From Amycolatopsis oliviviridis (lineage in GTDB: Bacteria > Actinomycetota > Actinomycetes > Mycobacteriales > Pseudonocardiaceae): a stretch of 64,000 nucleotides of DNA. This document shows positions 26,361-57,013 of this stretch, piece by piece. The translations under genes and the position numbers were made by a program. The stretch is from NCBI RefSeq assembly GCF_014654365.1, contig NZ_BNAY01000001.1:620001-684000 (forward strand), read 5' to 3'. Positions within the stretch are counted from its first letter, which is position 1; the number at the start of each line of letters is the position of its first letter. The notes under the pieces are model-generated. The model was given only the letters and a program-made list of their open reading frames with translations, ran no database searches and was not told where the DNA came from.

Positions 26361-26798
26361 TCAGCCGCCGACCTTCGCGATCGCCACGATGTTCTCCGGC
26401 CGCACCCGCACGATCACCTTCCCCGGCGACGTCGCGTACGCCAGCCAGCCCTCGATCGCCTCCGGCCCCGCCTCCCCGAGGTACCGCTGAGCGATCAGCT
26501 CCGAACCCGCGCGCACCCCATCGGCATCCGAAACGATCTCCGCCACCCCCTCGACACTCACGAACGAGAACGGCGGACGCGGATCGTCGGCGACCACCGA
26601 AACACGCGGGTTCTCCTTGAGCGCCTTGCCTTTGACGGTGTCCGCGCCCAGGTTGACCAGGATGTCGTCCCCGTCGACGGCGAACCAGACCGGGACCGCG
26701 TGCGGCCTCCCGTCCGGGCGGACCGTCGCGAAGACGGCGGTGCGGGTGCCTTCGGCGAGAAAGGCGCGGCGCTGGTCGTCGGTCATCTTCTCCGGCAT
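26361..26798 (-). CDS. PPOX-class F420-dependent (flavin/deazaflavin) oxidoreductase
   Basis: The protein has 145 residues. GGAGGGATG lies just upstream of the ATG at 26798. It has the split beta-barrel of the pyridoxamine-5'-phosphate-oxidase-like superfamily: AVFATVRPDGRPHAVPVWFAVDGDDILVNLG, VKGKALKENPRVSVVADDPRPPFSFVSVEGVAE, and the late IVRVRPENIVAI. These features match small actinobacterial enzymes that use F420. It begins 4 bases after the stop of an ECF sigma factor gene, so the two form an operon. The substrate is unknown. Confidence 0.85.
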   Translation of the reverse strand: MPEKMTDDQRRAFLAEGTRTAVFATVRPDGRPHAVPVWFAVDGDDILVNLGADTVKGKALKENPRVSVVADDPRPPFSFVSVEGVAEIVSDADGVRAGSELIAQRYLGEAGPEAIEGWLAYATSPGKVIVRVRPENIVAIAKVGG

Positions 26799-26802
26799 GG
26801 CT

Positions 26803-27774
26803 TCATCCCTCCAGGGTGGCGTCCAGGCCGAAGGCCGGGAACAGGTGGCTGTCGAAAGTGGTGAACTCCGCGGCCTTGCCGTCGACGACACGGAGGACGT
26901 CGAGCTTGAAGGCGCGGAAGAGGGTGTCGCCGGGACGGCGCAGGTACGAGGCGAAGGCGGGCATCCGGTTGGCGTCGACTTCGACGGCACGCCATTCGCC
27001 CATCTCCTCGGCGATCCTGCCGTGCCTGGCGAGGTGCTCGAGTCCGATGTAGCAGTTCGGCTCCGGCGGCATGGTGTGGCGGACGTCGTCGCGGACCAGG
27101 CTGCTCATCGTGCTGAAGTCACCGTTGTCGTGGGCCTCGATGAGCCGCCGGACCAGCGCGCGTTCCTCTTCGGACGGTGCCGCCGCCGTCCATTCGCCGC
27201 GCTGCTGCGGAAGGCGTTCACGCAGCGTCGCGCGGCCGCGCTGCAGGGCGCTGTTCGCGGCGGGGACCGAGAGGTCGAGCAGGGAGGCGGTCTCGGCGGC
27301 CTGCCAGCCGAGCACGTCGCGCAGGATCAGCACCGCGCGCTGCTGCGGAGGCAGCATCTGCAGGACGGCGAGGAAGGCGAGTTCGATGGTCTCCCTGGCG
27401 ACGGCGAGCGCGTGCGGTTCGGCTTCGGACGGCGCGATCTCGTCCAGCAGGCGGTCCGGATACGGCTGGATCCAGGGGACTTCGGCGAACGAGCGCAGCG
27501 ACGGCACCCGCCGGTCGCTCTTGCGGATCGCGTCGAGGCAGGCGTTGGTGGCGATCCGGTACAGCCACGCGCGGAAGTTCCCGCCGTCGAAGGTGCCCAG
27601 CCCGCGCCACGCGTTGAGCAGCGCCTCCTGGACGACGTCTTCCGCCTCGTCGAACGAGCCCAGCATCCGGTAGCAGTGGACGTGCAACTCCCGCCGGTGC
27701 CGTTCGGTCAGCGCGGCGAAGGCGGTCTCGTTCCCCGCCTTCGCCGCGGCGACTGTTTCGTCCGTGTCGGTCAT
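26803..27774 (-). CDS. ECF sigma factor with C-terminal SnoaL-like domain
   Basis: The protein has 323 residues. I chose the ATG at 27774 because GGGAGG lies 4-5 bases upstream; another ATG is four codons earlier. Region 2 is at about 10-85 (FAALTERHRRELHVHCYRMLGSFDEAEDVVQEALLNAWRGL, FRAWLYRIATNACLDAIRK). Region 4 is at about 140-190 (LPPQQRAVLILRDVLGWQAAETASLLDLSVPAANSALQRGR). A SnoaL/NTF2-like fold spans about 205-323 (LVRRLIEAHDNGDFSTMSSLVRDDVRHTMPPEPN). Such sigma factors lack a separate anti-sigma factor, and the C-terminal domain is thought to regulate them. It is co-transcribed with the PPOX enzyme. Confidence 0.9.
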   Translation of the reverse strand: MTDTDETVAAAKAGNETAFAALTERHRRELHVHCYRMLGSFDEAEDVVQEALLNAWRGLGTFDGGNFRAWLYRIATNACLDAIRKSDRRVPSLRSFAEVPWIQPYPDRLLDEIAPSEAEPHALAVARETIELAFLAVLQMLPPQQRAVLILRDVLGWQAAETASLLDLSVPAANSALQRGRATLRERLPQQRGEWTAAAPSEEERALVRRLIEAHDNGDFSTMSSLVRDDVRHTMPPEPNCYIGLEHLARHGRIAEEMGEWRAVEVDANRMPAFASYLRRPGDTLFRAFKLDVLRVVDGKAAEFTTFDSHLFPAFGLDATLEG

Positions 27775-27874
27775 GGCGCCTCCCATCGAGTGTTCTTACC
27801 CGATGTAACGGCGCCCTTCGGCCGAACTCATCGGTCCCGCGATGACTTTTTTCGCGGGACCGTGAAACCGCAGG

Positions 27875-28822
27875 TCAGGGGCGGTTGGTGAGGTAGCCGC
27901 CCATGGTGTGGAAGTACTCGGTCGCGGCGAGTTCGGTGCCGTCCTCGGTCCGGACCCGCTCGATGACGAGCCCATGCGACCGGCCGCGCCGCGCTTCGGG
28001 GCCGGCCACGATCACGACGCCCTCACCCTCCCGGATGAAGATCCGGCCCGGGGTGCCGCCGTAGAGGCCCGTCGACACCGAGGAGCGGACGACGCGCAGC
28101 TGCTTCCCGCGGTGGTAGGCGAAGGCGTTGGGATACGGGTCGGACTGCGCGCGGACGAGCCGCTCGATCTCGTCGGCGGGCCAGGTCCAGTCGATGAGGC
28201 TGTCCTGGAGGGCGCGCTTGTGGAAGAAGCTGGCCTTCGACCTGTCCTGTTTGACCGGGGTGAAGTTCCCCTTCGCGATCAGCTCGATGGCGTCGGTGGT
28301 GATCGGCGCGATGAGGTCGACCGTCCGGTGGAAGAGATCGGTGGTCGTGTCCTTCGGGCCGACCGGGACCGAACGCTGCAGCACGATGTCGCCCGCGTCG
28401 AGGTCGGCGTCCATCAGGTGGGCGGTGAGCCCGACTTCCTTCTCGCCGTTGATGAGCGCCCAGATCAGCGGCGAGAAACCGGCGTAGGCGGGCAGCAGCG
28501 AGTCGTGGACGTTCAGCGTGCCGTGGCGCGGCATCTCGAAGATCTCGGGCGGCAGCCAGGTGCGCCAGTTGTTGGCGACGATCAGGTCGAGATCGGCTTC
28601 CTTCAGCTCCGCCAGCAGTTCCGCGTCGTCGGGCCGCTGGCGCAGCAGCGCGCGGATCCCGTTGGCCTCGGCGAGATCCGCGACCGAATCGGACCAGATC
28701 TTCTCGTACGCGTGGTCACTCTTCGGGTGGGTGACGACGAGGGCGACGTCGTGGCCCGCGTCGATCAACGCCCGCAGGGTGCGGTGTCCCCAGGTCTGGT
28801 ATCCGAACATGGCGACCCGCAT
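27875..28822 (-). CDS. Hydroxyornithine N5-formyltransferase (methionyl-tRNA formyltransferase-like), siderophore biosynthesis
   Basis: The protein has 315 residues. The N-terminal formyltransferase domain holds the FMT catalytic triad: Asn104 and His106 in NVHDSLLPAYAGFSPL and an Asp in LDAGDI (residues 142-145). The C-terminal domain contains IDWTWPADEIERLVRAQSDPYPNAF, the OB-fold-like FMT_C region. Real Met-tRNA formyltransferases are housekeeping genes. This one is divergent from an ornithine monooxygenase behind a shared iron-box region, as CchA is in coelichelin-type clusters, so it should transfer a formyl group from N10-formyl-THF to N5-hydroxyornithine. GGAGG lies upstream of the ATG. 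A minus-strand iron box lies at 28871-28889. Confidence 0.92.
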   Translation of the reverse strand: MRVAMFGYQTWGHRTLRALIDAGHDVALVVTHPKSDHAYEKIWSDSVADLAEANGIRALLRQRPDDAELLAELKEADLDLIVANNWRTWLPPEIFEMPRHGTLNVHDSLLPAYAGFSPLIWALINGEKEVGLTAHLMDADLDAGDIVLQRSVPVGPKDTTTDLFHRTVDLIAPITTDAIELIAKGNFTPVKQDRSKASFFHKRALQDSLIDWTWPADEIERLVRAQSDPYPNAFAYHRGKQLRVVRSSVSTGLYGGTPGRIFIREGEGVVIVAGPEARRGRSHGLVIERVRTEDGTELAATEYFHTMGGYLTNRP

Positions 28823-28870
28823 GGGACCGGCCTCCTCCTGGTCGAGGGATGAACATCACCACTGAAAGTA

Positions 28871-28909
28871 CTAGTTGAGCCTCACCTAACTTAGGTTAGG
28901 GTTCCCTGG
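28871..28909. promoter_or_regulatory. Back-to-back iron boxes (IdeR/DmdR type) in the divergent siderophore promoter
   Basis: On the minus strand 28889-28871 reads TTAGGTGAGGCTCAACTAG, matching 15 of 19 positions of the actinobacterial iron-box consensus TTAGGTTAGGCTAACCTAA. On the plus strand 28891-28909 reads TTAGGTTAGGGTTCCCTGG (14 of 19). One box faces each divergent gene, the formyltransferase and the monooxygenase. Repression under iron-replete conditions is expected. Confidence 0.75.
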
Positions 28910-28959
28910 TCTTTATGTCGAAGTACCGAGATGCGGCTGAGCCGCGCAAGGGGTTCAAG

Positions 28960-30303
28960 ATGGCACGAGCAGTGGTCGGTGAACGGGTTCCGGTCTACGA
29001 CGTGGTCGGGGTCGGGTTCGGGCCCTCGAACCTGGCGCTCGCCATCGCGGTCACCGAGCACAACGCCGCGCCCGGAGCCGAGACCGTCACCGCTCACTTC
29101 CTCGAGCGCCAGCCCCGGTTCGGCTGGCATCGCGGGATGCTGATCGACAACGCCACCATGCAGGTCTCCTTCCTCAAGGACCTGGCGACGATGCGGAACC
29201 CGACGAGCTCCTTCAGTTTCCTGTCGTATCTGCACAGCAAGGACCGGCTGGTCGACTTCATCAACCACAAGAACCTGTTCCCGTTGCGGATCGAGTTCCA
29301 CGACTACTTCGAATGGGCGGCGGAGAAGGTCGACGACCTGGTTTCCTATGGCACCGAAGTGCTTTCGGTCACTCCGGTGTTCGATGGCGACGAGATCGTG
29401 TTCTTCGACGTCCACGCCCGCACCGACGGCGAACTGGTGAACCTGCGCGCCCGCAATCTGGTGATGGGCACCGGACTGCGGCCGAATCTCCCGGAAGGTG
29501 TGACGCCGGGCACTCGCATCTGGCACAACAGCGAACTGCTGCACCGCGTGGAGGGCATGACCGCCGAGGAGCCGCGCCGGTTCGTGGTCGTCGGCGCCGG
29601 CCAGAGCGCGGCGGAGGTCAGTGCCCTGCTGCACGACCGCTTCCCGAAGGCCGAGGTGTGCGCGGTGTTCGCGCGGTACGGCTACAGCCCGGCCGACGAC
29701 AGCGCGTTCGCGAACCGGATCTTCGACCCCGAGGCGGTCGGGCGGTTCTACGAGGCGCCGGAAGAGGTCAAGGACCGGCTGATGCGCTATCACGGCGCGA
29801 CCAACTACTCCGCCGTGGACATCGACCTGATCGACGAGCTGTACCGGCGTATCTACCGCGAGAAGGTGCAGGGGATCGAGCGGCTGAAGCTGATCAACGT
29901 CTCCCGTCCCACCGAGGTCACCGACACCGGATCCGACGTCCGGGTCACCATCGAGGCGCTGGAGACCGGGGAGCGGACCAGGCTCGACGCCGATTTCGTC
30001 GTGTACGCCACCGGGTACAGCCCGGCGGACCCGACGCCGCTGCTCGGCGAACTCGCCTCCGCCTGCGCGCGCGACGACGAGGGCAGGCTCCGCGTCGAAC
30101 GCGACTACCGGATCGTCACCGAACCGCCGCTGGACGGCGGGATCTACCTACAGGGCGGCACCGAGCACACACACGGCATCACGTCGTCGCTGCTCTCCAA
30201 CACCGCCGTCCGGGTCGGAGAGATCCTCCAGTCCATTGTGGACCGCCGGGCCGCGGGCGCGTCCCGGCCCGAATACGCGGTGAGCGGCACCGGACCCGTC
30301 TGA
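28960..30303 (+). CDS. L-ornithine N5-monooxygenase (flavin-dependent, siderophore biosynthesis)
   Basis: The protein has 447 residues. FAD-binding [12 protein letters not shown] is at about residues 17-28. The NADPH-binding [11 protein letters not shown] is mid-protein. The substrate-side [20 protein letters not shown] and the C-terminal ATGY ([14 protein letters not shown]) plus the [11 protein letters not shown] motif are diagnostic of the SidA/PvdA/CchB family. It hydroxylates the side-chain amine of L-ornithine using NADPH and O2, making the hydroxamate precursor of the siderophore. I chose the ATG at 28960 because AAGGGG lies 6 bases upstream. An ATG at 28915 would add 15 residues but has no ribosome binding site and sits only 6 bases from the iron box. 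The NRPS gene starts 35 bases after its stop. Confidence 0.95.
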   Translation: MARAVVGERVPVYDVVGVGFGPSNLALAIAVTEHNAAPGAETVTAHFLERQPRFGWHRGMLIDNATMQVSFLKDLATMRNPTSSFSFLSYLHSKDRLVDFINHKNLFPLRIEFHDYFEWAAEKVDDLVSYGTEVLSVTPVFDGDEIVFFDVHARTDGELVNLRARNLVMGTGLRPNLPEGVTPGTRIWHNSELLHRVEGMTAEEPRRFVVVGAGQSAAEVSALLHDRFPKAEVCAVFARYGYSPADDSAFANRIFDPEAVGRFYEAPEEVKDRLMRYHGATNYSAVDIDLIDELYRRIYREKVQGIERLKLINVSRPTEVTDTGSDVRVTIEALETGERTRLDADFVVYATGYSPADPTPLLGELASACARDDEGRLRVERDYRIVTEPPLDGGIYLQGGTEHTHGITSSLLSNTAVRVGEILQSIVDRRAAGASRPEYAVSGTGPV

Positions 30304-30338
30304 CCCGCAGCGCCCTTCGAACGGTGGAGGAATCCTCG

Positions 30339-52600
<22,262 letters not shown>

Positions 52601-52604
<4 letters not shown>

Positions 52605-52810
52605 CGAACCCGTTCGAGAACCCCGACGGCACGTACCTGGTGCTGGTCAACGACGAGGGACAGCACAGCCTGTGGCCCGAGTTCGTCGAGGTCCCGGCGG
52701 GCTGGACCACGAAGTTCGGACCGGCCTCGCGTCCGGAGTGCCTCGAATACGTCGAGACCAACTGGACGGACCTGCGGCCGGCCTCGCTCGTCAAGGCCAT
52801 GGAGTCCTGA
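52601..52810 (+). CDS. MbtH-like protein
   Basis: The protein has 69 residues with the full family signature: NPFEN at the N-terminus, [20 protein letters not shown], and the C-terminal [15 protein letters not shown]. It carries the three conserved tryptophans. MbtH proteins bind adenylation domains and are often needed for their folding or activity. The start overlaps the NRPS stop in ATGA (52601-52604), and AAAGGAG lies about 10 bases upstream, so the two are translated together. A long hairpin follows, closing the biosynthetic operon. Confidence 0.95.
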
Positions 52811-52823
52811 CCCGCTTCGGCGT

Positions 52824-52884
52824 CAAGTCCGTGAAGGCCTCCTTGGGAGACTCTGGGTCTCTCAAGGAGGCCTTCACGGACTTG
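52824..52884 (+). terminator. Terminator of the NRPS-mbtH operon (27-bp stem)
   Basis: 27-base arms with a single G-U-type mismatch around a 7-base loop (CTCTGGG). It begins 13 bases after the mbtH stop. The stem includes GTGAAGGCCTCCTTG and its complement and resembles other hairpins in this window (53988-54048 and 63072-63122). Confidence 0.75.
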
Positions 52885-52939
52885 CGTTGTTCAGAAGCAC
52901 GACCGAATTCGGCCATAAAACGTGAGTACGGTTCGCGTT

Positions 52940-53980
52940 ATGGATCGAAGAGCTTTCATGGTGACCGCCGGAGGCGCGGCGGCAGGGGCGGCGATGCTGC
53001 CGGGTCAGGCGGAGGCGCAGCAGCCCCAGGCGCAAGCGAAGTGGGGTCCGCAGTGGCCTGTCGTCCGGTTCAACATCATCAGTGACATCCAGGGCGATCT
53101 CACCGACTTCGGCAGCGCGCTCGACGATCTGCACGCGATCAACCCGGGCAGTGCGGGACTCGGCATCGCGGGTGACCTCACCCCGCGCGGCTACGACTTC
53201 GAGTACGCCCAGCTTCGCCAGACCTTCGACAAGCACCCGCATCCGCGTCAGATCGCCTGGGCCATCGGCAACCACGAGTTCTACGTCCCGAAATGGCGGG
53301 ATCCCGACACGCTCGCCCAGGAGACCTGGCCCAACGGGACGACCGAGGACTCGCTGTTCCGCAGTTTCTACCGGTTCGCGGGCCGCAACACCGTCTACAA
53401 CGAGACGTCGTTCGGCGGGGTGCCGGTGCTCTGCCTCGGCACCGAGCGGTACGCCAAGTACCACGACCCCAAGCTGTGGGACGAGGTCTGGATGAGCGAC
53501 CGGCAGTTCACCTGGCTGGAGCAGCGGCTGCGGTACTGGTCGGTCCGGCGCAGCCCGGTGATGGTGCTGACCCACCACCCGCTGCCCAACACCGTTTCCG
53601 GTACGCACAACAAGCTCTACCGGTCCGACTACCTCCAGCCCGACAGGCTGCTGTCGATCCTCGGCCGCTACAAGGACGTGTTCCTGTTCTCCGGGCACAC
53701 GCACTGGGACCTGAACCTGTCGGACTGGGTCGTCCGCCGGGTGGTGCCGGGTACCGGCAATCTCGAAGGGTTCACGGTGGTCAACACCGCCGCCGTCCAG
53801 ACCGGCTGGACGGACGACGGCAAGGGCGGGGAAGTGTCGCTCGGCGGCGCGTTCAACCAGGGGCTGCAGGTCGAGGTCTCGCCCGGCTCGGTGATCATCA
53901 AGGCCCGGGACTTCACCACCAAGACCTGGCTCAAGCAGATCACCGTTCCCCTGCACGACTCCTGGGGATTCCCGCACTGA
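52940..53980 (+). CDS. Secreted calcineurin-like metallophosphoesterase
   Basis: The protein has 346 residues starting at ATG 52940. A Tat-like signal (MDRRAFMVTAGGAAAGAAML, then QAEA) leads to a binuclear-metal phosphoesterase: IISDIQGD (DxH replaced by DxQ), GIAGDLTP, AIGNHEF, MVLTHHPLP and FSGHTHWDL. It is probably exported folded and acts outside the membrane. The His of the first DxH motif is a Gln here, which may change metal binding. It sits between the siderophore biosynthesis and uptake genes but has its own promoter region after the mbtH terminator, and no iron box is seen. A role with the siderophore is not shown. Confidence 0.9.
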   Translation: MDRRAFMVTAGGAAAGAAMLPGQAEAQQPQAQAKWGPQWPVVRFNIISDIQGDLTDFGSALDDLHAINPGSAGLGIAGDLTPRGYDFEYAQLRQTFDKHPHPRQIAWAIGNHEFYVPKWRDPDTLAQETWPNGTTEDSLFRSFYRFAGRNTVYNETSFGGVPVLCLGTERYAKYHDPKLWDEVWMSDRQFTWLEQRLRYWSVRRSPVMVLTHHPLPNTVSGTHNKLYRSDYLQPDRLLSILGRYKDVFLFSGHTHWDLNLSDWVVRRVVPGTGNLEGFTVVNTAAVQTGWTDDGKGGEVSLGGAFNQGLQVEVSPGSVIIKARDFTTKTWLKQITVPLHDSWGFPH

Positions 53981-53987
53981 CCGACCT

Positions 53988-54048
53988 GAAGTACCTGAAG
54001 GCCCCCTTCCTTGCGATAGGCGCAAGGAAGGGGGCCTTCAGGTACTTC
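53988..54048. terminator. Bidirectional terminator, 28-bp perfect stem
   Basis: Perfect 28-bp arms around the loop ATAGG, between convergent stop codons (53980 and 54057). The central part, loop included, is repeated almost exactly at 63077-63122. Confidence 0.78.
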
Positions 54049-54056
54049 GGCTGGGC

Positions 54057-55145
54057 TCAGTTGGCCGGTTTGACCTCGGTCTTCGGGTCGCCGTCGACCG
54101 CCGCGGTGAGCTGCGGGACGATCCGGTCGATCACGTAAGGCAGGCTCAGCACGGTCACGAACGAGACCGCGCTGCCATAGGTGCCTTCGTTCTCGATGAA
54201 GACCTCGCGCTTCTCCTTCGCCACCTTCAGGCCGGTGTACAGCGCGTCCTTGCCCAGGATCTCCTGCGCCTTGGCCGGGGTGTCGATGAGCCACACGAGC
54301 GCGTCGCGGTCGAGCAGGTCGGTCCGCTCCGCACTGAGGCTCTTGCCGAACTTGTCGCCGATGGCGGCGTCGAGGTCGGCGGGCAGCTTGAAGCCGAGCG
54401 ACTGGAGGATCCGCGAGCGCGGGTCCTGGCTGCCGTAGACGAAGTAGCCCTCGTAGGTCGACGCCATCAGGGCCGACTTGCCCTCGAACTCCGGGTGCTC
54501 CTTGCGGACCTGGGCGAACTTGTCCTCGACGCCCTTGACCAGTTCGTTGGCCTTGGTCGCGCGCCCGACGGCCTGGCCGACCTTCTTGGTCGCCTCCTGC
54601 CACGGGATGCCGTAGTCGTTGTACTCCTTGGGCTGCGCGACGACCGGGACGCCGATCTGGCCCAGTTTGTCGTACTGCTCCTTGGTGAGACCCGAGTACA
54701 GCGCGATGATCAGATCCGGCTTCAGCGCGGCGATCTTCTCGTACTGCGGCCCGTCGACGTCCTTGAGGACCTCGGGCAGCTGGGCGCCGCCGAGCTTGTC
54801 GGTCGCCCACGGGGCGATGGTGCCGGGGAACTTGCCGAGCCATTCGGTGACACCGACCGGGACCACGCCGAGGGCGAGCAGCGCGTCCTGCTCGGTCAGG
54901 CCGACCGTGACGACGCGCTTGGGCTCCTGGGTGATGGTGGTGCTGCCGTACTTGTGCTCGATCGTGGTCGGGAACGCGTTCGCGTCGACCGCCGAGCCGG
55001 CGGAGTTCTGCGCGGCCGGGGTGGCCGACTCGCCGCCTCCTCCGCACGCGGTGAGCGAGGCGGCCAGCACCAGGGCGGACGCCAGCACACCGGCGGTCTT
55101 CAGGCGCCCGCGCACGGCGGAGAGGGTGGGGATTCGGGCCATCAT
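54057..55145 (-). CDS. Ferric-siderophore ABC transporter substrate-binding lipoprotein
   Basis: The protein has 362 residues with a lipoprotein signal ending in lipobox LTAC (Cys34). The mature part has the FhuD/FepB-type bilobal fold with the class III backbone helix: KRVVTVGLTEQDALLALGVVPVGVTEWLG, KIAALKPDLIIALYSGLTKEQYDKLGQIGVPVV, and TVLSLPYVIDRIVPQL. It captures the ferric siderophore at the outer face of the membrane for the FecCD permeases at 58779-60883. Two ATGs are adjacent (55145 and 55142); AAGGA suits the second slightly better. An iron box lies at 55194-55212. It is on the same strand as the exporter genes but has its own promoter. Confidence 0.93.
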   Translation of the reverse strand: MMARIPTLSAVRGRLKTAGVLASALVLAASLTACGGGGESATPAAQNSAGSAVDANAFPTTIEHKYGSTTITQEPKRVVTVGLTEQDALLALGVVPVGVTEWLGKFPGTIAPWATDKLGGAQLPEVLKDVDGPQYEKIAALKPDLIIALYSGLTKEQYDKLGQIGVPVVAQPKEYNDYGIPWQEATKKVGQAVGRATKANELVKGVEDKFAQVRKEHPEFEGKSALMASTYEGYFVYGSQDPRSRILQSLGFKLPADLDAAIGDKFGKSLSAERTDLLDRDALVWLIDTPAKAQEILGKDALYTGLKVAKEKREVFIENEGTYGSAVSFVTVLSLPYVIDRIVPQLTAAVDGDPKTEVKPAN

Positions 55146-55193
55146 CCGTCCTTCATGATCGGCGATCCGGCGAAATGCCGGATTAATCGAGAT

Positions 55194-55212
55194 TCAGGTT
55201 TGCCTAACCTAA
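55194..55212 (-). promoter_or_regulatory. Iron box upstream of the siderophore-binding lipoprotein gene
   Basis: TCAGGTTTGCCTAACCTAA matches 16 of 19 positions of the actinobacterial iron-box consensus and lies 49-67 bases upstream of the start codon. It is the best match of the four boxes seen in this window. Confidence 0.78.
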
Positions 55213-55255
55213 GACGCTGAACGGCCGATTGCAACCGGTGCCGCTGCGTCCAGGG

Positions 55256-57013
55256 TCACGTCTGTGAACGGTTGTCCGACCAGGCCGCCCAAAGCGTTGC
55301 GTACCGACCGCCGGAGGCGACGAGTTCGTCGTGCGTCCCGCTCTCGACGACCTTGCCCGCGTCGAGCACGACGACCCGGTCCGAGGCGGCCGCCTGCGTC
55401 AGCCGGTGCGCGACGACGAGACCGGTCCGGCCCTCTAGTGCGGCGGCCGCGCCGGCTTCGAGGGTCTTCGCACCCGCGCTCCCGGCTTCGGCGGTGGCCT
55501 CGTCGAGGATCGCGATCGGCGGATCCGCCAGCACCAGCCTGGCCAGTGCCAGCTGCTGGGACTGGGTGACGGTCAGCTGATGCCCGCCTTCGCCGACGAC
55601 GGTCGCCAGGCCTTCGCCCAGCGCCTCCGCCCAGCCGCGCGCGCCGACCTTTTCCAGCGCAGCCAGCAGTTCCGCGTCGGACGCGCCGGGCCGGGCGAGC
55701 CGCAGGTCGTCCGCCAGCGAACCGGCGAAGACGTGCACCTCCTGGCTGATCAGCGCGACCGCCTGCCGGGTGGCGGACGGCCCGAGTTCGTCGAGCGGCA
55801 CCCCGCCGACGGAGATCGTGCCGGAGCCCGGGGTGTGGATCCCGGCGATCAGCTTGGCCAGCGTCGTCTTCCCGGCACCGCTCGCGCCGACGAGCGCGAC
55901 CCGCTCGCCGGGGGAGAGACTCAGGTCGACGTCGCGCAGCACCGGATGTCCGTCCACATAGGAATGGGAGATCCCAGCCGCCTTCACCGAGGCGTCAAGG
56001 GGTTTCGCGGGCCGCTCGGGTTCGCGCGGCGCGGGCAGATCGGCGACACCGATCAGCCGGGCGAGGCTCGCGGCGGCCGCCTGCGCGTCGTCCACCAGCG
56101 CCAGCGCGGTGTTGATCGGACCGAACAGGCTGTGGAAGTACAACGCCGCCGCGGTCGCCGCGCCGACGGTCACCGCGTCGGCGCCCACCAGCAGGAAACC
56201 GGCCGCGAGCACGGCCGAGAGGCCGATGAACTCGGCGAGGTTGAGCCGGGCGAAGAACTTCGTCATCAGCCGGACCCCGCGCAGCATGAGGTCCATCGCG
56301 CCCTCGGACCGCTGCCGGACCCGCTCCACGTGGGCGTCGGCGAGCCGGAACGCGCGGACGGTCTTCGCCCCGCCGATCGTGTCGAGTAGTTGCTGCTGCT
56401 GCGAACCCGTCGCGATCCGTTGCTTCGCGTACAGCGGGACGGCGTTGCGGACGTACCAGCGCACGGTGTGCAACTGGATCGGCGTCGCCAGCAGCGCCGC
56501 CAGGAGGAACCGCCAGTCGATGACGGCGAGCGCGCCGAGGGTCAGCACGATGGTGAGCGCCGAGCGGCCCAGTTCGGGCAAGGCGTCGCGGACCGCTCTC
56601 GCGACCACCGTGACGTCGTTGGTGACCCGGGCGGTCAGGTCGCCGGAGCCCGCGCGTTCGACCTGCTCCAGCGGGAGACTCAGCGCCCGGTCGACGAACC
56701 GTTCGCGCAGCTCGGCCAGCAGTGTCTCGCCGAGCCTCGCGGTCAGCGAGACACCCACCGCCGTCGCGATCGCCTGCGCGACGGCGACCAGGACCAGCCC
56801 CACCACGGGGGTGGCCAGTTCGGCCGCGGGCCTCTTCTCGATGACGAGGTCGACGATATGGCCGAGCAGGCGGGCGGTGAGCAGCCCGATCGCGGTCGCG
56901 CCGACGAGGGTCAGGAGCGCTCCGGCGGCCCGGGCCTTCGAGGTACTGAGCAGTTCGCCGAGGACGGCGCGGATCCGCTTGCCGTCGGCGGTGGGGAGGA
57001 GCTCACGGGTCAT
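55256..57013 (-). CDS. ABC exporter half-transporter (canonical Walker A/B, degenerate signature), probable siderophore export
   Basis: The protein has 585 residues. Residues 1-330 form a six-helix exporter domain. The ATPase has an intact Walker A (GASGAGKTT) and Walker B (IAILDEA), but the signature is LTVTQ instead of LSGGQ, and the D-loop region reads TAEAGSAGA instead of TSALD. The start overlaps the stop of the second half-transporter (57010-57013), so they should form a heterodimer. Pairs of this kind are common next to actinobacterial hydroxamate siderophore genes and are thought to export the desferri-siderophore. Transcription probably starts at the iron-box promoter near 58708-58726. 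Confidence 0.93.
   Translation of the reverse strand: MTRELLPTADGKRIRAVLGELLSTSKARAAGALLTLVGATAIGLLTARLLGHIVDLVIEKRPAAELATPVVGLVLVAVAQAIATAVGVSLTARLGETLLAELRERFVDRALSLPLEQVERAGSGDLTARVTNDVTVVARAVRDALPELGRSALTIVLTLGALAVIDWRFLLAALLATPIQLHTVRWYVRNAVPLYAKQRIATGSQQQQLLDTIGGAKTVRAFRLADAHVERVRQRSEGAMDLMLRGVRLMTKFFARLNLAEFIGLSAVLAAGFLLVGADAVTVGAATAAALYFHSLFGPINTALALVDDAQAAAASLARLIGVADLPAPREPERPAKPLDASVKAAGISHSYVDGHPVLRDVDLSLSPGERVALVGASGAGKTTLAKLIAGIHTPGSGTISVGGVPLDELGPSATRQAVALISQEVHVFAGSLADDLRLARPGASDAELLAALEKVGARGWAEALGEGLATVVGEGGHQLTVTQSQQLALARLVLADPPIAILDEATAEAGSAGAKTLEAGAAAALEGRTGLVVAHRLTQAAASDRVVVLDAGKVVESGTHDELVASGGRYATLWAAWSDNRSQT

Noticed and set aside
26803..27774. A second siderophore-linked sigma factor controlling the NRPS cluster
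   Set aside because: The gene is next to the cluster, but its 5' gap shows no iron box and its operon partner is a PPOX enzyme. Nothing in the sequence ties it to iron control.
29313..30338. Upstream extension of the NRPS frame to 29313
   Set aside because: The extension is the shifted frame of the ornithine monooxygenase gene. The C domain starts at [11 protein letters not shown] and a ribosome binding site precedes ATG 30339.
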